A stretch of DNA of 34,217 nt from Chara braunii (lineage: Eukaryota > Streptophyta > Charophyceae > Charales > Characeae): assembly GCA_003427395.1 (NCBI GenBank), contig BFEA01000090.1, positions 2,101,133 through 2,135,349 on the forward strand. Reading direction: 5' to 3'. The notes under the pieces are model-generated. The model saw only the letters and a program-made list of their open reading frames with translations, was not told the origin of the DNA and searched no databases. Position 1 is the first letter of the stretch; each line of letters starts with the position of its first letter. Positions 17,212 to 28,079 of the stretch are shown here, one piece after another. A program made the translations under genes and the position numbers.

Positions 17212-17404
17212 AATTGCAACGAGACCACAATTCACATTGCACCTCACACCGGACTGATGTCATACCACATCACATGAAAGCTCACACCAGAGAGGGACGT
17301 GAACATGAGATGTGAGAAATTTGAAGACTGATTGTAAATTTATGTCATACAATAGTTCATATGTGTACAAGTGGAGGCCGCCAATCAACAACTCTCAGGT
17401 ATGA

Positions 17405-17406
<2 letters not shown>

Positions 17407-17447
<41 letters not shown>
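17407..17447. repeat. (TC)n microsatellite
   Basis: About 19 TC units followed by C-runs. Confidence 0.9.
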
Positions 17448-17448
<1 letters not shown>

Positions 17449-17532
17449 CCCCCCTCCCCCCCACTCCGCCCTCATGCATCTCTCGCTCTCTGCATGTCTT
17501 TCTTGGTCTCTCTCCATCTCAACCTACTTCTA

Positions 17533-17826
17533 TGGTGCCATGTACTGTCGACTACTCTGCTCGATATGCTTAAGCTCATTGGATACTTGGTTGCACAAGA
17601 CCGCAACAGTGCTTCTGCAACCAGCTTGAACGGAACTTGTGTTGACGCCTTGCTTCAGTCAGGCTTTTGTATCCGGCGCTGGTGCCATGTACTGTCGACT
17701 ACTCTGCTCGATATGCTTAAGCTCATTGGATACTTGGTTGCACAAGACCGCAACAGTGCTTCTGCAACCAGCTTGAACGGAACTTGTGTTGACGCCTTGC
17801 TTCAGTCAGGCTTTTGTATCCGGCGC
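17533..17826. repeat. Exact 147-bp tandem duplication (two copies)
   Basis: 17533-17679 and 17680-17826 are identical as far as I can compare base by base, starting TGGTGCCATGTACTGTCG and ending GTATCCGGCGC. 147 is a multiple of three, so an ORF on the plus strand (17371-17880) reads through both as a 49-residue repeat, but nothing else supports it as a gene. Confidence 0.9.
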
Positions 17827-17829
17827 TTA

Positions 17830-19724
17830 AACGCTTTGACTCTCCTGATCGGTCCCTCAGCATCTGCAATCGGCCTTTGATGCATTCAGAAAGTTCACTT
17901 ACTTTCGTGGGACTGAGCTGCTGACCTGACTGGATTGACTGACTGCGAAATTGATATGTCTGGGCTTGAACGATGTCGACCAAAATAAAGCAGTACAGAT
18001 GGGCGTAAGACGATTTCACGGATCGAGGTCAGAATGGGATCGGGTGGGTGTTTTCACATCTGACTTGGCTTACTGGACTTACCAGGCCTACTGGACCTCA
18101 GTGTCTCTCGACTGGACTGGTACTGTGGTGGGTGGGACTTTGGAACTCTTGGGACCGGGACTGGGACTGGGACTTGGACGCTGAGGCGCGTGAGACCCTT
18201 AAAGATAACTCTTCATCTAATCATCTGTTTCTGACTTTGACATGTGGGACCATGTGGCTGCGTTTATCTATTTTTGCAGGCCTATGATGATCACTGCCCC
18301 ACCAGTGTATGGGCACGGACAGCAACATGCAGCATCCTCTTCCGCACCGGCGCAACCAGAGCTCTAAACTGTGTAACTCCTGTTTTAGTAGTGTGAGAGC
18401 AAGGGAGGAGTCCTCCATGGTTCGAAGGCTGAAAGAGGAGGATGGACACATCCCAGGGCTGGCTGTTCATGTCGTCTCAGACAGGACAATATCTTGTTCC
18501 CTAGCGTCGATTTGGAAAAAGTACCGGGAGGGCGGGGGGAGGGAGTAGGGTTTCGCTGGATACGTTGTGTGCATGCTATTTGTTCGCGAAATCAGGACCT
18601 GTGCGGTCTGCGAGGTGGAGACCACTATTAGCAGAGACTGACGCCAGATTGCTTTCTTCAGCTGGTTTCAAGGGTGGTGATGGAACACTGCTCCATGCAG
18701 TCGCAGTGATGCAGAGGGGGGAATGACATGGCCGTCCGTCCATGCAGTCATGGAGGGCCAGGGCTATAAATCTGTGGAGAAGGTGTTTGTTGACGATGCT
18801 GCGTCAAAACTCTGCTCATGGAAGAAAAACCTTTCAGTGAGAGCTTGTAGGTTGACGGATTGAAGGTAACGCCAATGCTTGGCTGCTGATTGGTTCGTTC
18901 TTGCCCATTCCACAAAGCATCTACGTTCAGCGATAGGCATGGTTTTACGGGAAGGAGGGGCGGTATCAATCAACTTATCTGATTCTTATGTTGCTTTTTC
19001 TTGTCCTTTGATTACTGAGACTGAGTTGCCGGCAGTGCCAATCTGTTTCATTGCTTGTTGAGTGTGGCAGGTTCTTCTCCCCTTTGGCTGAATGTTTTGC
19101 GTGTCTTTTGTTGGTTTTGAGCTTGCAAGTTCTTTCCTTCTCAGGTGTTTGGGTTAAATTGGTCCTTGGCTGGAAGTCTCTTGTCTTTATTTCTTCATAC
19201 CTTTTTCTTTTTTTAGCTGGGGTGAGGCGGAGGAGGCAAAGGCTGTTGTTATTCCTCTTCGGGACATGGACAATGGCCTTCCACAGGCTTCTGGTGAGTT
19301 GAGGGGAGAGCGGAGGCAGTGAGTTGCAGGAGTGGATGGGTGCCATGTACTTTGGTTTTCTGGGAGCCCGATCGCTTTTGTTGAATCTAATTGGCCTCTT
19401 GATTTGTCGTGTTTACTAGCTTACCACGCGTCTTCTCGTCAAGGTCGTCGGGATTCTTATTGGCAAGCAAACATCATTGTTGCTTGTTTATGTCCCGATT
19501 TGTACCTTTCCGTCTCCCTGGTGGGTATTGTTCCTGGTTATTGTCAGCTATCTTTAATAGTGTTGCGCTGTTGGAGTTTTACCGGCGTTTCGAGTTTGAC
19601 TGTGCTCTGTGCTCCACGGTAACTCCCTTTATTCAATGCAGTGGTCCCCGCCATTTTGGTCAAATGAACGACAGATTGATTGATTGGTTGATTGACCCAC
19701 TGATTGATTGGTTGATTGATTGAT

Positions 19725-19775
<51 letters not shown>

Positions 19776-20850
19776 GCAAGGCGAGGATAAGGACTGGCTC
19801 ATATAGGACTGTAGAAAAGACTGTAATTGAGTGCCAGTACCTTGGTTGCTGTGTTTTTGCAGTTGCTGATATCTTGTATCTGTCCGCCTTATGTGTTGAG
19901 GTTCGGTTGCGTCATGAGCTTTGCTGCTTCTGTCCGTTTTAGAGGCAAGGTATCCTCTTTTGTAGGTGGTGCTTATTCACTGTTGATTGGGGGCATGGGA
20001 TCAGTAAAGGGCAGGGTAAGAGCAGAGTTTCCAGTTTTGGCTGATATTCTTTCCCGAGAGTTATATGAGGTGTTGATTGATTGTGTACTGCGTGATATGC
20101 GGCGTCTATTCCGTTTGCGGGGGTTGATGAGAGCCAGTGGTTCTTTCTCAGGTGTTAACCTCCATTGGCGAATGGCCAATGACTAGGATTGATTTGTCTC
20201 GTTTTCTGTTGTTTTGGTTTCCTAAGCTTGCGTTCGTATTCCTCCCCCACCGCCTCCCCTCTTCCCCCACCTTACCACAGCTCCTGGCAAAGAGGAGCTG
20301 GCAGTAGGGCATGCAAAAAGCTGTTACTTTGAAATTTGAAAGGAGTATAAGAAGGTGTTATGACCTTCATTTCGTTACGAAGAAGCAGAGTTCTGGCTGC
20401 CTTCATGCCATGGCTTATTGCAGTCGTGTGCATACTGCGGCAAAGCTTCCCTGTTGTTGTACGCCAAGGCTGTGTTCGGGCGGGCTCAAGCTGCTCGAGT
20501 CCACCGGATTGGCAAAAGAGTTATGTTTATGTGCAGATGCGTTGTCTGTCATTTGATGGTAGGTGAGGAATTGGTGGGTCTGAGCTGCTCAGATTGTTGA
20601 CCGAGTAGGTGGTGAAGGAAGCGAGTCTCCGTGCTCTGTCTGAAATGATGTGGTGTTCCGGTTCCTCCTAGATTGCTGACGGACGCTGGCGATCGGAGGG
20701 ACGTTGGGGCATATTGCTTGGCTCGATTGGTTAGATTTCTTCGGCTGGGGTGTTGTGGAGGGGAGGTTTGATCTTGGAGATGTGACCATAAGCAGTAAAG
20801 TAAAAGACAGACTTCTGTGGGAAAGGGTTTTGAAGTCTTCAGGACGATAG
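17830..20850. other. No recognisable gene; T-rich, intron- or UTR-like in part
   Basis: Small ORFs only. 18141-18180 holds GGGACT-type repeats. 18960-20600 is T-rich with scattered CAG and GGTA, resembling plant-type intron or UTR composition, and lies upstream of the candidate exon at 20909. No splice structure can be fixed from sequence alone. Confidence 0.4.
19674..19774. repeat. (GATT)n microsatellite
   Basis: About 25 GATT units with a few substitutions (GGTT, GACC, GATC) in the first half. Confidence 0.9.
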
Positions 20851-20908
20851 CAGGGAGGTGTGGCTGGAGAATACGTGGGTTTGTCGAACAGCGATCCCCC
20901 TTCGAGAG

Positions 20909-21722
20909 ATGACAGGCATGCAGAGTGTCGGAGAGGCTGCTGCTGAGGTAGGGCATGCAGGTGGTCCAGAGGATGCATGGAAGAGCAGTAGAGGGCTTGG
21001 TGGGGGGGTTGCATTACAGCAAGGCAGTTGTCCAGCACAGGGTAGTCGGATTGCACCGTTCCCGCATACAATGCCCCATCCCTGGCCGCCTATGCCGATT
21101 GTGCAGGCCTCTCCTTTTCCTCCTCCTCCGCAGCTTACACAGCCACCTGTCTTCGTGTCGCCCCCTCCATATCTTCCTTACTTGTATCCGGCTGTCCCAG
21201 CTCCTTACTATGTGGCACCTTACACCAACCCATATGCTACATTCCCAGTTCCTCCTCGCTCTGATGTAGCCGCGCCTTATCCCTGTACCACTTGGCCCTA
21301 TCAGTACACCTATGCAAGTGGTCTGGAGCCAGCTGTCAACAATTCTGCCTCTCCTGTTTCAGTTGCATCGGGGGTGCCGTCATTTTCGGGGGGGGTTGAT
21401 CGGATGGCGCCAGTGGTGTCGGTGGTTACCTCATCAGGAGGAGGGCATGCAAGGAGAGCAGATGGTGGAACAGCGGGGCCGGCACCAACACAATCTGATA
21501 TGGTTGTGTCTGAGGAGGTCCACACTGCGTCAATGGATAGCCTTCGTCTCAGACTCGATTGTTCATTGTCGTATGCAAGGAAGCGGGGCCGTGAACGACT
21601 GGCGGGTCGTCGATCGCTTTCCAGAAAGCAAGAGCAACCAACTCTGTCCACAGAAATGACCGACGAGGATCGGCGGAAGCTACTGTCTGCACCGGTTGAC
21701 CAGTGGGTTGATTCCACGTATG
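20909..21722 (+). CDS. Candidate exon encoding a Pro/Tyr-rich protein, family unknown
   Basis: From the first ATG (20909) the frame is open for about 271 codons to 21722, where the sequence is TATG|GTATGT, a strong eukaryotic splice donor, followed by a T-rich stretch and a stop. The frame is open further upstream to 20858 without an ATG. Residues about 50-130 are rich in Pro, Tyr and Ala (PFPPPPQLTQPP, PYLPYLYPAVPAPYY); the C-terminal part is charged (YARKRGRERLAGRRSLSRKQ, MTDEDRRKLLSAP). The Pro/Tyr-rich part suggests a disordered region. I do not recognise a domain. Downstream exons are not identifiable before the repeat at 22302. It could be a transposon-encoded protein or a cellular gene. 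Confidence 0.4.
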
Positions 21723-21728
21723 GTATGT
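21723..21728 (+). other. Putative 5' splice site GTATGT
   Basis: GTATGT directly after ACGTATG, followed by a pyrimidine-rich run TCTTTTTTCCC. It ends the open frame at 20909-21722 in phase 1. Confidence 0.4.
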
Positions 21729-22301
21729 CTTTTTTCCCTTTTTTCTTTTGTTAAAAGAAACATGCCTTGGGGGTACTAGTGGTGCTGCTTGTAAGAGCAG
21801 ACACCGCTAACACCTGCAGTGGGGACTCCCATCTATTGGTTGGGAACATCGCCTGCTGGAAGATTGCTTGCGCTCTTTCCAGCGTATTTCTTACATAGAC
21901 TTCTTTGTAAAACTCACCAGCCGAAGAAACCAATTGACTTGAACTGCGCGATCTCTTCATAACTCTATCGGTTCTGCTTTCTTCGGCTCGATCGGCGGAA
22001 GATTGCTTCTTCTCTTTCCTGGTATTGCCCTGCGCTTGTCTTAGCCACGCAATTGGTTGATGTGTGTGCCTCATATGCAACCATTTGGTTTAAATGCTCT
22101 ATGTCAGTTCCTGTCTTGCTGGTAACCTGTGTGATATATGAAGTTGTTGCTGCCGTCCAAGAAGCAGCTTGCTCATGCTATTTCTCTGTTATCACCCTTC
22201 TCTTTTCTAGTCCATGTCCTGTGTTCCACATGTGCCTCATTTCAACCACTTGGCAAATGCAGCTCTCTTCTTGGAGTTAACGTTAGGAGTCTTAGGACCA
22301 C
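21729..22301. other. No recognisable gene
   Basis: A minus ORF at 21751-22080 contains ERAQAIFQQAMFPTNRWESP, which I do not recognise. GGAAGATTGCTT occurs twice (about 21857 and 21999). It could be intron of the candidate gene to the left. Confidence 0.35.
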
Positions 22302-22566
22302 AATTCTCTCTGATGCTTTGGACTGTGGTTGGTCTAGCATCAGTCCAGTACTTGGAGCTGTGTTTCTCTCCCGCTATCTGCTGTAGTTGTACTCCTCCTC
22401 CGCCTCCTCCTCCTCCTCCTGTGGGTGTTTGTGTATTTTCCTCCTTTCCTGTACATGCCCGTCTGTGGTTTGACTAGCAGTCCAGCACTTGGGGCTATGT
22501 TTCCCCTTCTGTCTCTTATAGATAGTTTGGGATGGATGAATTCAGTTAATTCTCTCTGATGCTTTG
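22302..22566. repeat. Tandem repeat X, unit 1 (246 bp)
   Basis: The 19-mer AATTCTCTCTGATGCTTTG is at 22302-22320 and again at 22548-22566, giving a 246-bp period. The unit holds two diverged halves: CAGTCCAGTACTTGGAGCTGTGTTTCTC and CAGTCCAGCACTTGGGGCTATGTTTCCC, with a (TCC)n tract in the first. Copies continue at 32698-32955 and 33101-33275, on the far side of the Ty3 element. Confidence 0.8.
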
Positions 22567-23556
22567 TGCCAGCAGACTTGACTCTGGACTTGCTTTCAAC
22601 ATGCACACTTGAGAACCGATGGAAAAATTAAACTCTTCCAACTCAGAAACAACAGGAAACTTGTATTAAACTCAATCTGAACCGGCTGTACAACTTGCGG
22701 CTATGGCCGCCGAACACCGTCTCTACCACCAGCCTCACTTCCCACACTCTCGCATGCACACATGTACGAGGATCACTTTGAATATCCCCACTCAGCACAG
22801 CCTCACACACTCTGTACACTCGTCTTCACCAACAGCTGGGTGGCTATGGCCGCCGTCGTCTTCCTCCTGGTAGGTATGGCCGCCGGTGTCTCCCTTGCTG
22901 GTTCGCTATGGCCGCTGTCTTCTTCACAGCCCACTTCCTCTCCGGGCACCTGCAGACCTCCACGCACAAGATACCAAGGCAGCTCTTCCGCATGGCTCAC
23001 AGGCGAATGAATGAATGACTGGACGCTGCCTCTTTATTTATACTTCTTTGGAGGTACCCGGGCCTGCCTCAAAACGTGTGGCCCGGGGAAGTTTCCAGAC
23101 GTTTGGCCTTCTGGGCCAAAACATGTGAAACCCACAGTGTGCTCCAGAACCTTCCCCACGTGCAGTCCCTACCACTGGTACTTGCTGACTGGACTGGCCT
23201 ACAGGGACCTACGACCTTCCAGAGCCTACAGACTTACAGACAGACTCTAGGCCTCAGTAGACTCAGATAGAAATTTCTAGAACAGGCCTTCCTAAGCCTA
23301 ACGGTAACAGACCTAACTCCTAATCTACAGACCTAGGAATCAAGTCCTACTGTCCGACCTACAGACTAGCCTAGGACGTAGGGAAGGTCTAGGGATCGAA
23401 TCCTACTCAGGTCACTGGGTCTATGTACAGGTATAGGATAGGTCTAGGGATCAAATCTCACTCAGCACACAGGTTCAATGTACAGGGTTAGGGCACAGGT
23501 CTGGGGATCGAATCTCTGTGTCTGCAAAGTCGGGTCAACTGAGTGAAACCGTTTCA
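22567..23556 (-). mobile_element. 3' LTR of the minus-strand Ty3 element (990 bp)
   Basis: Begins TGAAACGGTTTCACTCAG after the purine tract and ends at 22567 (about TGCCAG on the plus strand). Compared with the 5' LTR it carries many substitutions, an extra segment at about 22780-22798, and lacks a GGCCTGGGCCAAAACGTGT repeat, so the insertion is not recent. TATAAATA is at 23035-23042. U3 has three repeats of GATTCGATCCCTAGACC type (23395-23520). Confidence 0.88.
23035..23042 (-). promoter_or_regulatory. TATA box, 3' LTR
   Basis: Minus-strand TATAAATA followed by ATTCATTCATTC, same layout as the other LTRs. Confidence 0.65.
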
Positions 23557-23568
23557 CTCCCGCCGTCC
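23557..23568 (-). other. Polypurine tract (PPT)
   Basis: Minus strand AGGACGGCGGGAG adjoining the LTR start TGAAACGG. The same junction (GGCCGGCGGGAG then TGAAACGG) occurs at 1220-1231, supporting both LTR boundaries. Confidence 0.7.
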
Positions 23569-23594
23569 TAAATTCGAGGTCCTCCGAGAACACT

Positions 23595-24323
23595 CTAACT
23601 CAAGGTAGGACCTTTGCCCTTTCTTTCCCTCTCATAGGCGTGTACTATGTCAGGAGCGGTTTCTAGAAGCTATGTTCTTGTAAACCATCGGTCGTCCTTG
23701 GGTTCCTGGTATGTGAACCTAACCTTGTACTGTTTCTGGGGACGACCTCGACCTCCTGTCCTGAACATGTCCTCTTTCACTATGTGATCTATATCATATG
23801 CGCCATCCATGTTTGCCGGAATCATCGATCTCCTAGAAGGGAATCTGTCAGATGCGGTGCAGGGTAACAACTTAGATGCATGGAAGACTGGATACGTGTG
23901 GAGGTGTGCTGGAATCTCTATAGTATACGACGGGCCGTCCTCTCCTCCTTTGACTTCTAGGACAGGCCACGGTCCGCCATACACAGGTAAGAGCTTCTGC
24001 GAGATGTTTTCCTCAGGTGCAAAGTCCTTTGACTTGACCCAGACTAGATCGCCTACCTGAAACTGTGAAGGTCGGCGGTGCTTGTTAGCTTGCTCTATCA
24101 TCCGATGCTGGGCCTTTCTCAGATTGTCTATGACCTCAACGACTTCATGCGCATGCTGTAACGCAAACTCTCGTGTGCCGGGTGGTGGTCTGTGTATCTG
24201 GTCCCGGTTTAGTCCCTCAAACAGTTGCCTTGGTCTAAAGGACTTATGTAGCTCGTTAGGAGTCCTGCAGGTAGCTAGATGAACATTGTTATTGTAGGCA
24301 CTTGCTACTTTGAAGCATCTCAT
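23595..24323 (-). pseudogene. Integrase C-terminal domain with chromodomain-like tail
   Basis: Reads KVASAYNNNVHLATCRTPNE, then the basic linker RKAQHRMIEQANKHRRPSQF, VGDLVWV, GPWPVLEVKGG, GPSYTIEIPAHLHTYPVFHA, RTGGRGRPQKQYKVRF and DDRWFTRT. An in-frame TAG follows TRT (the copy at 1258-1887 has SELLETAP there), after which LLETAPDIVHAYERE continues to the natural stop at 23595-23597. It closely matches 1258-1887, so the two elements are the same family. Confidence 0.88.
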
Positions 24324-24900
24324 CCCAGTTTATTTGATCTGGTCTAATATATATTCTAAGTAGCTGTTGCAAGATCTTATTCATCTGCTTTGTCTGACCA
24401 TTAGTCTCTGGGTGTCGTTTTGACGACATCAACAACTTAGACCCATAGACTTTCATAAGATCCTGCCAATCCTGACTAGTAAACCGCGTGCCCCTATCAC
24501 TAAATATGGACAGCGGCATACCATGCTCGCTTACCCAGAAGTCGAAAAACTTACTAATGACTAAGTCTGTACGTGCCTCTAAAGGCATGGGAACAAATAC
24601 TGCATACTTGCTAAACCTATCTACTCTACTCTTGACCCTAGTATCCATGAAGTCAATGGAAACCGAATCTCTGGGTCCTGACGAAATAGGCAAGGGTCTC
24701 AGAAGACCTAGCGGGGCTTTGGTTGTAGTTTTATTCCGCTGACATACCTTGCAGCTGCGCACATACTCTATGCAATCTGCTTTCATGCCTGGCCACGTAT
24801 ATAACGTCATCAGGTTAGCTAGAGTTTTTTGCCATCTGAAGTGCCCTTTTGTATCGTGGCACTCCCCTTAGATCAGGCTACGGATCTCTTCACTATTGGG
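24289..24900 (-). pseudogene. Integrase zinc-binding and catalytic core, damaged
   Basis: The HHCC zinc site lies in CHDTKGHFRW...CKVCQR (about 24735-24880). The core has SIDFMDT (first Asp), FSDRGTRFTS (second Asp) and HPETNGQTKQMN (Glu), so the DDE triad is present. About nine residues are missing after DFMDT compared with the plus-strand copy (DFMDTLVTIKSGKKRIF...). The frame is broken at both ends of this segment. Confidence 0.85.
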
Positions 24901-25645
24901 GACACATAGTCTGTCAGCGACATTGGTCTTTTCAAACAATAGCCCGTTCGTGGTTTAGTAGTGCGGCTCGCTATCTGGGGCTTCCCCATCAATTCACTGT
25001 AGATCAGGTCCTGAGCATATTCATCCCCAATCTTTTGCTACAGGTCGGCACCTATGTCTAGATGGTGCACTATCGCGCCGAAGTAATCAGCTCTCCTACT
25101 CAGAGCATCGGCTACCACATTGTACTTTCCTTTCACGGGCTGTAACTCGAAGTCAAACTGATCTATCTCAGCAGCCCATCTTGTCAACTTGGGCGTCGTC
25201 TTGGCCTGTGTCTTTGACCATCTAAGAGTCTCGTGATCAGAATATACCTTGAAGTGCCTTCCAAGCAGGTAATGTTTCTAGTGATCTAAAGCCTGAGAGC
25301 GTTGAGTTCCCTCTCGTATGTCGATGCTGCTACCTTTTCCGAGGACAGCTTGGCTGACATGAACTCTACGGGTCTATAACCGTTGTCATCATCTTGCTGC
25401 AAAACGGCACCTATCCCATACAGACTAGCGTCTGTAGTAACAACGAATGGTAATAATGGATCAGCAACTTTGAGGACAGGGTATTCTATCAGAGCCTTCT
25501 TCAATTTCTTGAAGGCTGACGTACAGTCCTGGTCCCACTTCCAAATAGTCTCTTTCTTCAGCAACCTACGAAGGGGAGCAACGATCGTGGAGAAGTTCCT
25601 CACGAACTTCCTGTAGTAGTTAGCCAGTCCTAGGAATGAGCGCAA
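24900..25645 (-). pseudogene. RNase H and connection region
   Basis: Reads LRSFLGLANYYRKFVRNFST and FVVTTDASLYGIGAVLQQDD, then STYERELNALRL. After this a frameshift and a TAG in place of a Trp codon precede HYLLGRHFKVYSDHETLRWS and ADALSRRADY in another frame. Catalytic Asp (TTDAS), Glu (YERE) and Asp (YSDH) are all visible but not in one frame. Confidence 0.85.
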
Positions 25646-26400
25646 CTCTGTCAGCGTCTTAGGAGTTGGCCAATCTTCAATGGATGCAATCTTGCTGTCC
25701 TCGGGCCGAATGCCATCGCCATCTAGTACATGGCCTAGGTAAAGGACCTGTGTCTTGGCCCATTCGCACTTCTTCGGGTTAATCTTGAAGTTAAGACTCT
25801 CTCAGCTTGCTTAGAATCTGTCGCAGATGGCCCTCATGTTCCTCGAGGGTCTTGCTGAACGCTAGGATGTCGTCTAGGTACACTACGACAAACCTATCTA
25901 ACCGTGGTCTAAACAAGTCGTTCATGCAGCGCTGAAATGTAGCTGGTGCATTAGTAAGTCCGAACGGCATCACTACGAACTCGTAATGCCCATACCTCGT
26001 CCTGAACGCCGTCTTATACTGATCGTCAGGGTGCACTTCTATCTGATGATATCCTGATTTCAGATCTATCTTTGAGAAATACTTGCATCCCTGCACGCGA
26101 TCTAACAAGTCATCTATACGCGGCAATGGCTTTGCATTCTTGATGGTGATGGCGTTCAGTCCCCTGTAGCCTATACACATACGTAGCTCTCCCTCCTTCT
26201 TTGGGACAAACAGAACAGGTGCGCAGAAAGGTGATGAACTAGGCTTGATCCATCCTTTTTCTAGGAGCTCATCTAACTGTCTGCGAAGCTCCTCTAACTC
26301 CTTGGGAGACATCCTGTAGACTGACCCCTTAGGCGTCCTACTGCCAGGTTCTATCTCTATAAGGTGCTAGATTGGTTTGGGCACTACTCCTGAAGGTGCT
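25646..26400 (-). pseudogene. Reverse transcriptase, damaged
   Basis: From 26312 to 25791 the frame is open: [70 protein letters not shown] and [11 protein letters not shown]. The YLDD catalytic pair is intact; the conserved Asp of CIDYR is Gly. A frameshift near 25790 separates it from NPKKCEWAKTQVLYLGHVLD. Upstream, a TAG near 26370 interrupts [13 protein letters not shown]. Confidence 0.88.
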
Positions 26401-26558
26401 TTAGATAAATCATTGTACTCTTCCAGCAGACTGGCGATAGTAGGATGGATCTTCTCCTCTTCCTTGGGCTGGTAAGAAATCGGCCTAACATAGGCTACAA
26501 ACACCTACACTTCGAGCTGCTCCTTTCGCACAAGTCTGGCGAATGCAGGAGCGCTGAG

Positions 26559-27146
26559 TCAGCAATGGGCAAGGGGATTATCTACCCCAGACTCCTGGAA
26601 CAGGCGGACTTGCTTGACTTCGCCTGACACGCTAGGGAGCCTACACCCGTGCCCTCTAAGGTGCGGTGTGGCTCCTGCTGCCTCTCCCCAATCCGTACCT
26701 AGAACAATCTCAAACGGGAGACACTCTTCTACGAGGAGGGTAAAGGAGTGCAGTACCTTCTCTACCTTCCCATCTTTCTCGAGGCGAAAGTAGGCGTGGG
26801 CCCCCTCAACATACTCTTCAACATGCATCCTGCTATTGTCTGCAAGGATGTTGACTACAGGTTCCTCTAAACGTTGGACTTTTAGATTTAGCTTTAACTT
26901 CTTTAGCGCTTTACGACTGATATAATCTCTCATCGCCCCAATGTCTATTAGGGCTCTTACTCTAGCTCTAAATATTTCTACGTCTGCGAGGATTAGTTGT
27001 CCTTTACTATCCTTCTTCATCTTGGCCCAGGCTTGCCTCCTCTCTCTCAACTCCTCGGCTAAGCGTGTGAGGGAAGCATCTAGAGAGACCCTAACACAAG
27101 CAGTCTCTGGACAGCTTACTAAACGCTGGCCTGCAACCTCTGCCAT
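26559..27146 (-). pseudogene. Aspartic protease (retropepsin) region
   Basis: The frame is open for 195 codons. The active site reads ALIDIGAMRDYIS: the usual D-S/T-G-A is D-I-G-A, an ATT codon at 26940-26942 that is one transition from ACT. The second signature is FEIVLGTDW. A single domain of this kind acts as a dimer in retroelements. The Ile at the active site probably abolishes activity. Confidence 0.75.
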
Positions 27147-27280
27147 GGAGAGATGTGGAGTGGGAGACTCTACTTCACTCGCACGCTCAGATCCACATAC
27201 TCCTGGGGTAGGGGCAGTTGCGACCCCTACCGGCGGCTGTCTTTTGCTGTCCCAGAAGCAGCACGGTCCCTATACTTAGG

Positions 27281-27322
27281 ACAAAATTTGATAATGTGGC
27301 CTGGGTCCCAGCAGAATACGCA
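27281..27322 (-). pseudogene. Gag zinc knuckle (CCHC)
   Basis: The minus strand encodes CVFCWDPGHIIKFC, an exact C-X2-C-X4-H-X4-C zinc knuckle, the RNA-binding end of Gag. It lies between the gag capsid region and the protease. Confidence 0.85.
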
Positions 27323-27667
27323 TTGAGAATTGTTAATGCGTGCTTGCCATACTCCCTGATCTATACCTAGATCTAGCTAGGGTCGGCCCTCGGGCCGGCC
27401 TGTGTGCCACCTTCCTTGTTTGGGGGGTGACCGACTAAAACGCGGACGGTTAGGCAGGGGACCTCCCCTTCCTCCCTCTTGGCGGTTGCCGTTGCCGCCA
27501 ACCCCCTGGCCGCCCTTCCTCGGCCACCTGGGGCCCGGCCATTCTGGCCGGACCGTTGTCCTCCTCCTTGCGGCCTCCCTCCGGCCGCAACAGCAGCGTA
27601 GGTTCTCCCCTGGCTTGCGCCGCTGTTCTCCTCATCCAGTCCCCACTCGATGTCGGAGTAGGGAACC

Positions 27668-28079
27668 TCATGAGCACCTCCTTCCTCTTATCTTTGGCCT
27701 TGATTTGGCCCGAGATGGTGCGTCCCTTCCACGTTTTGCCTTTGACAGATCTTTGTGCCAGGATGTGGTAACCGGCGACGCTTGGGCGGCAAATGCAACT
27801 CCCTCCCGACTAAGTGTATCACAAGTCATGCCCTGCTGATTCTTCTTTTCGAAGAAGTGTCCCTGAATATTTTCAGGCAGGGCACGGTAGAAGAGGTTAA
27901 GGAGCTGGGCATCGGTTACTCCATGCCCAGGGACCGCAATCAGTTCGTCCATGGCGGACTTGAGGGAGTGCACGCTCTTCCACTGGCGAGTGTGTATCAT
28001 TTGGAGTTTGTCAGAGGCTTTGAGCCCCCGCGTCACATCTGAGAATCGCTCTCTGAGCGATTTCAGGAACTCGGAGAGG
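27668..28079 (-). pseudogene. Gag capsid region, 3' part
   Basis: Reads FLKSLRERFSDVTRGLKASD, then QWKSVHSLKSAMDELIAVPG, LLNLFYRALPENIQGHFF. This is the retrotransposon gag (capsid) domain. It is the continuation of 29359-29751, from which it is separated by the insertion at 28080-29358; SLTPL before and SEFLK after join in frame. Confidence 0.85.

Noticed and set aside
17371-17880. 169-codon ORF with a 49-residue repeat
   Set aside because: The frame depends on the 147-bp duplication and a TC microsatellite; no family resemblance.
21751-22080. 109-codon minus ORF as a gene
   Set aside because: No recognised domain, no start or splice context, and it overlaps sequence that may be intron on the other strand.
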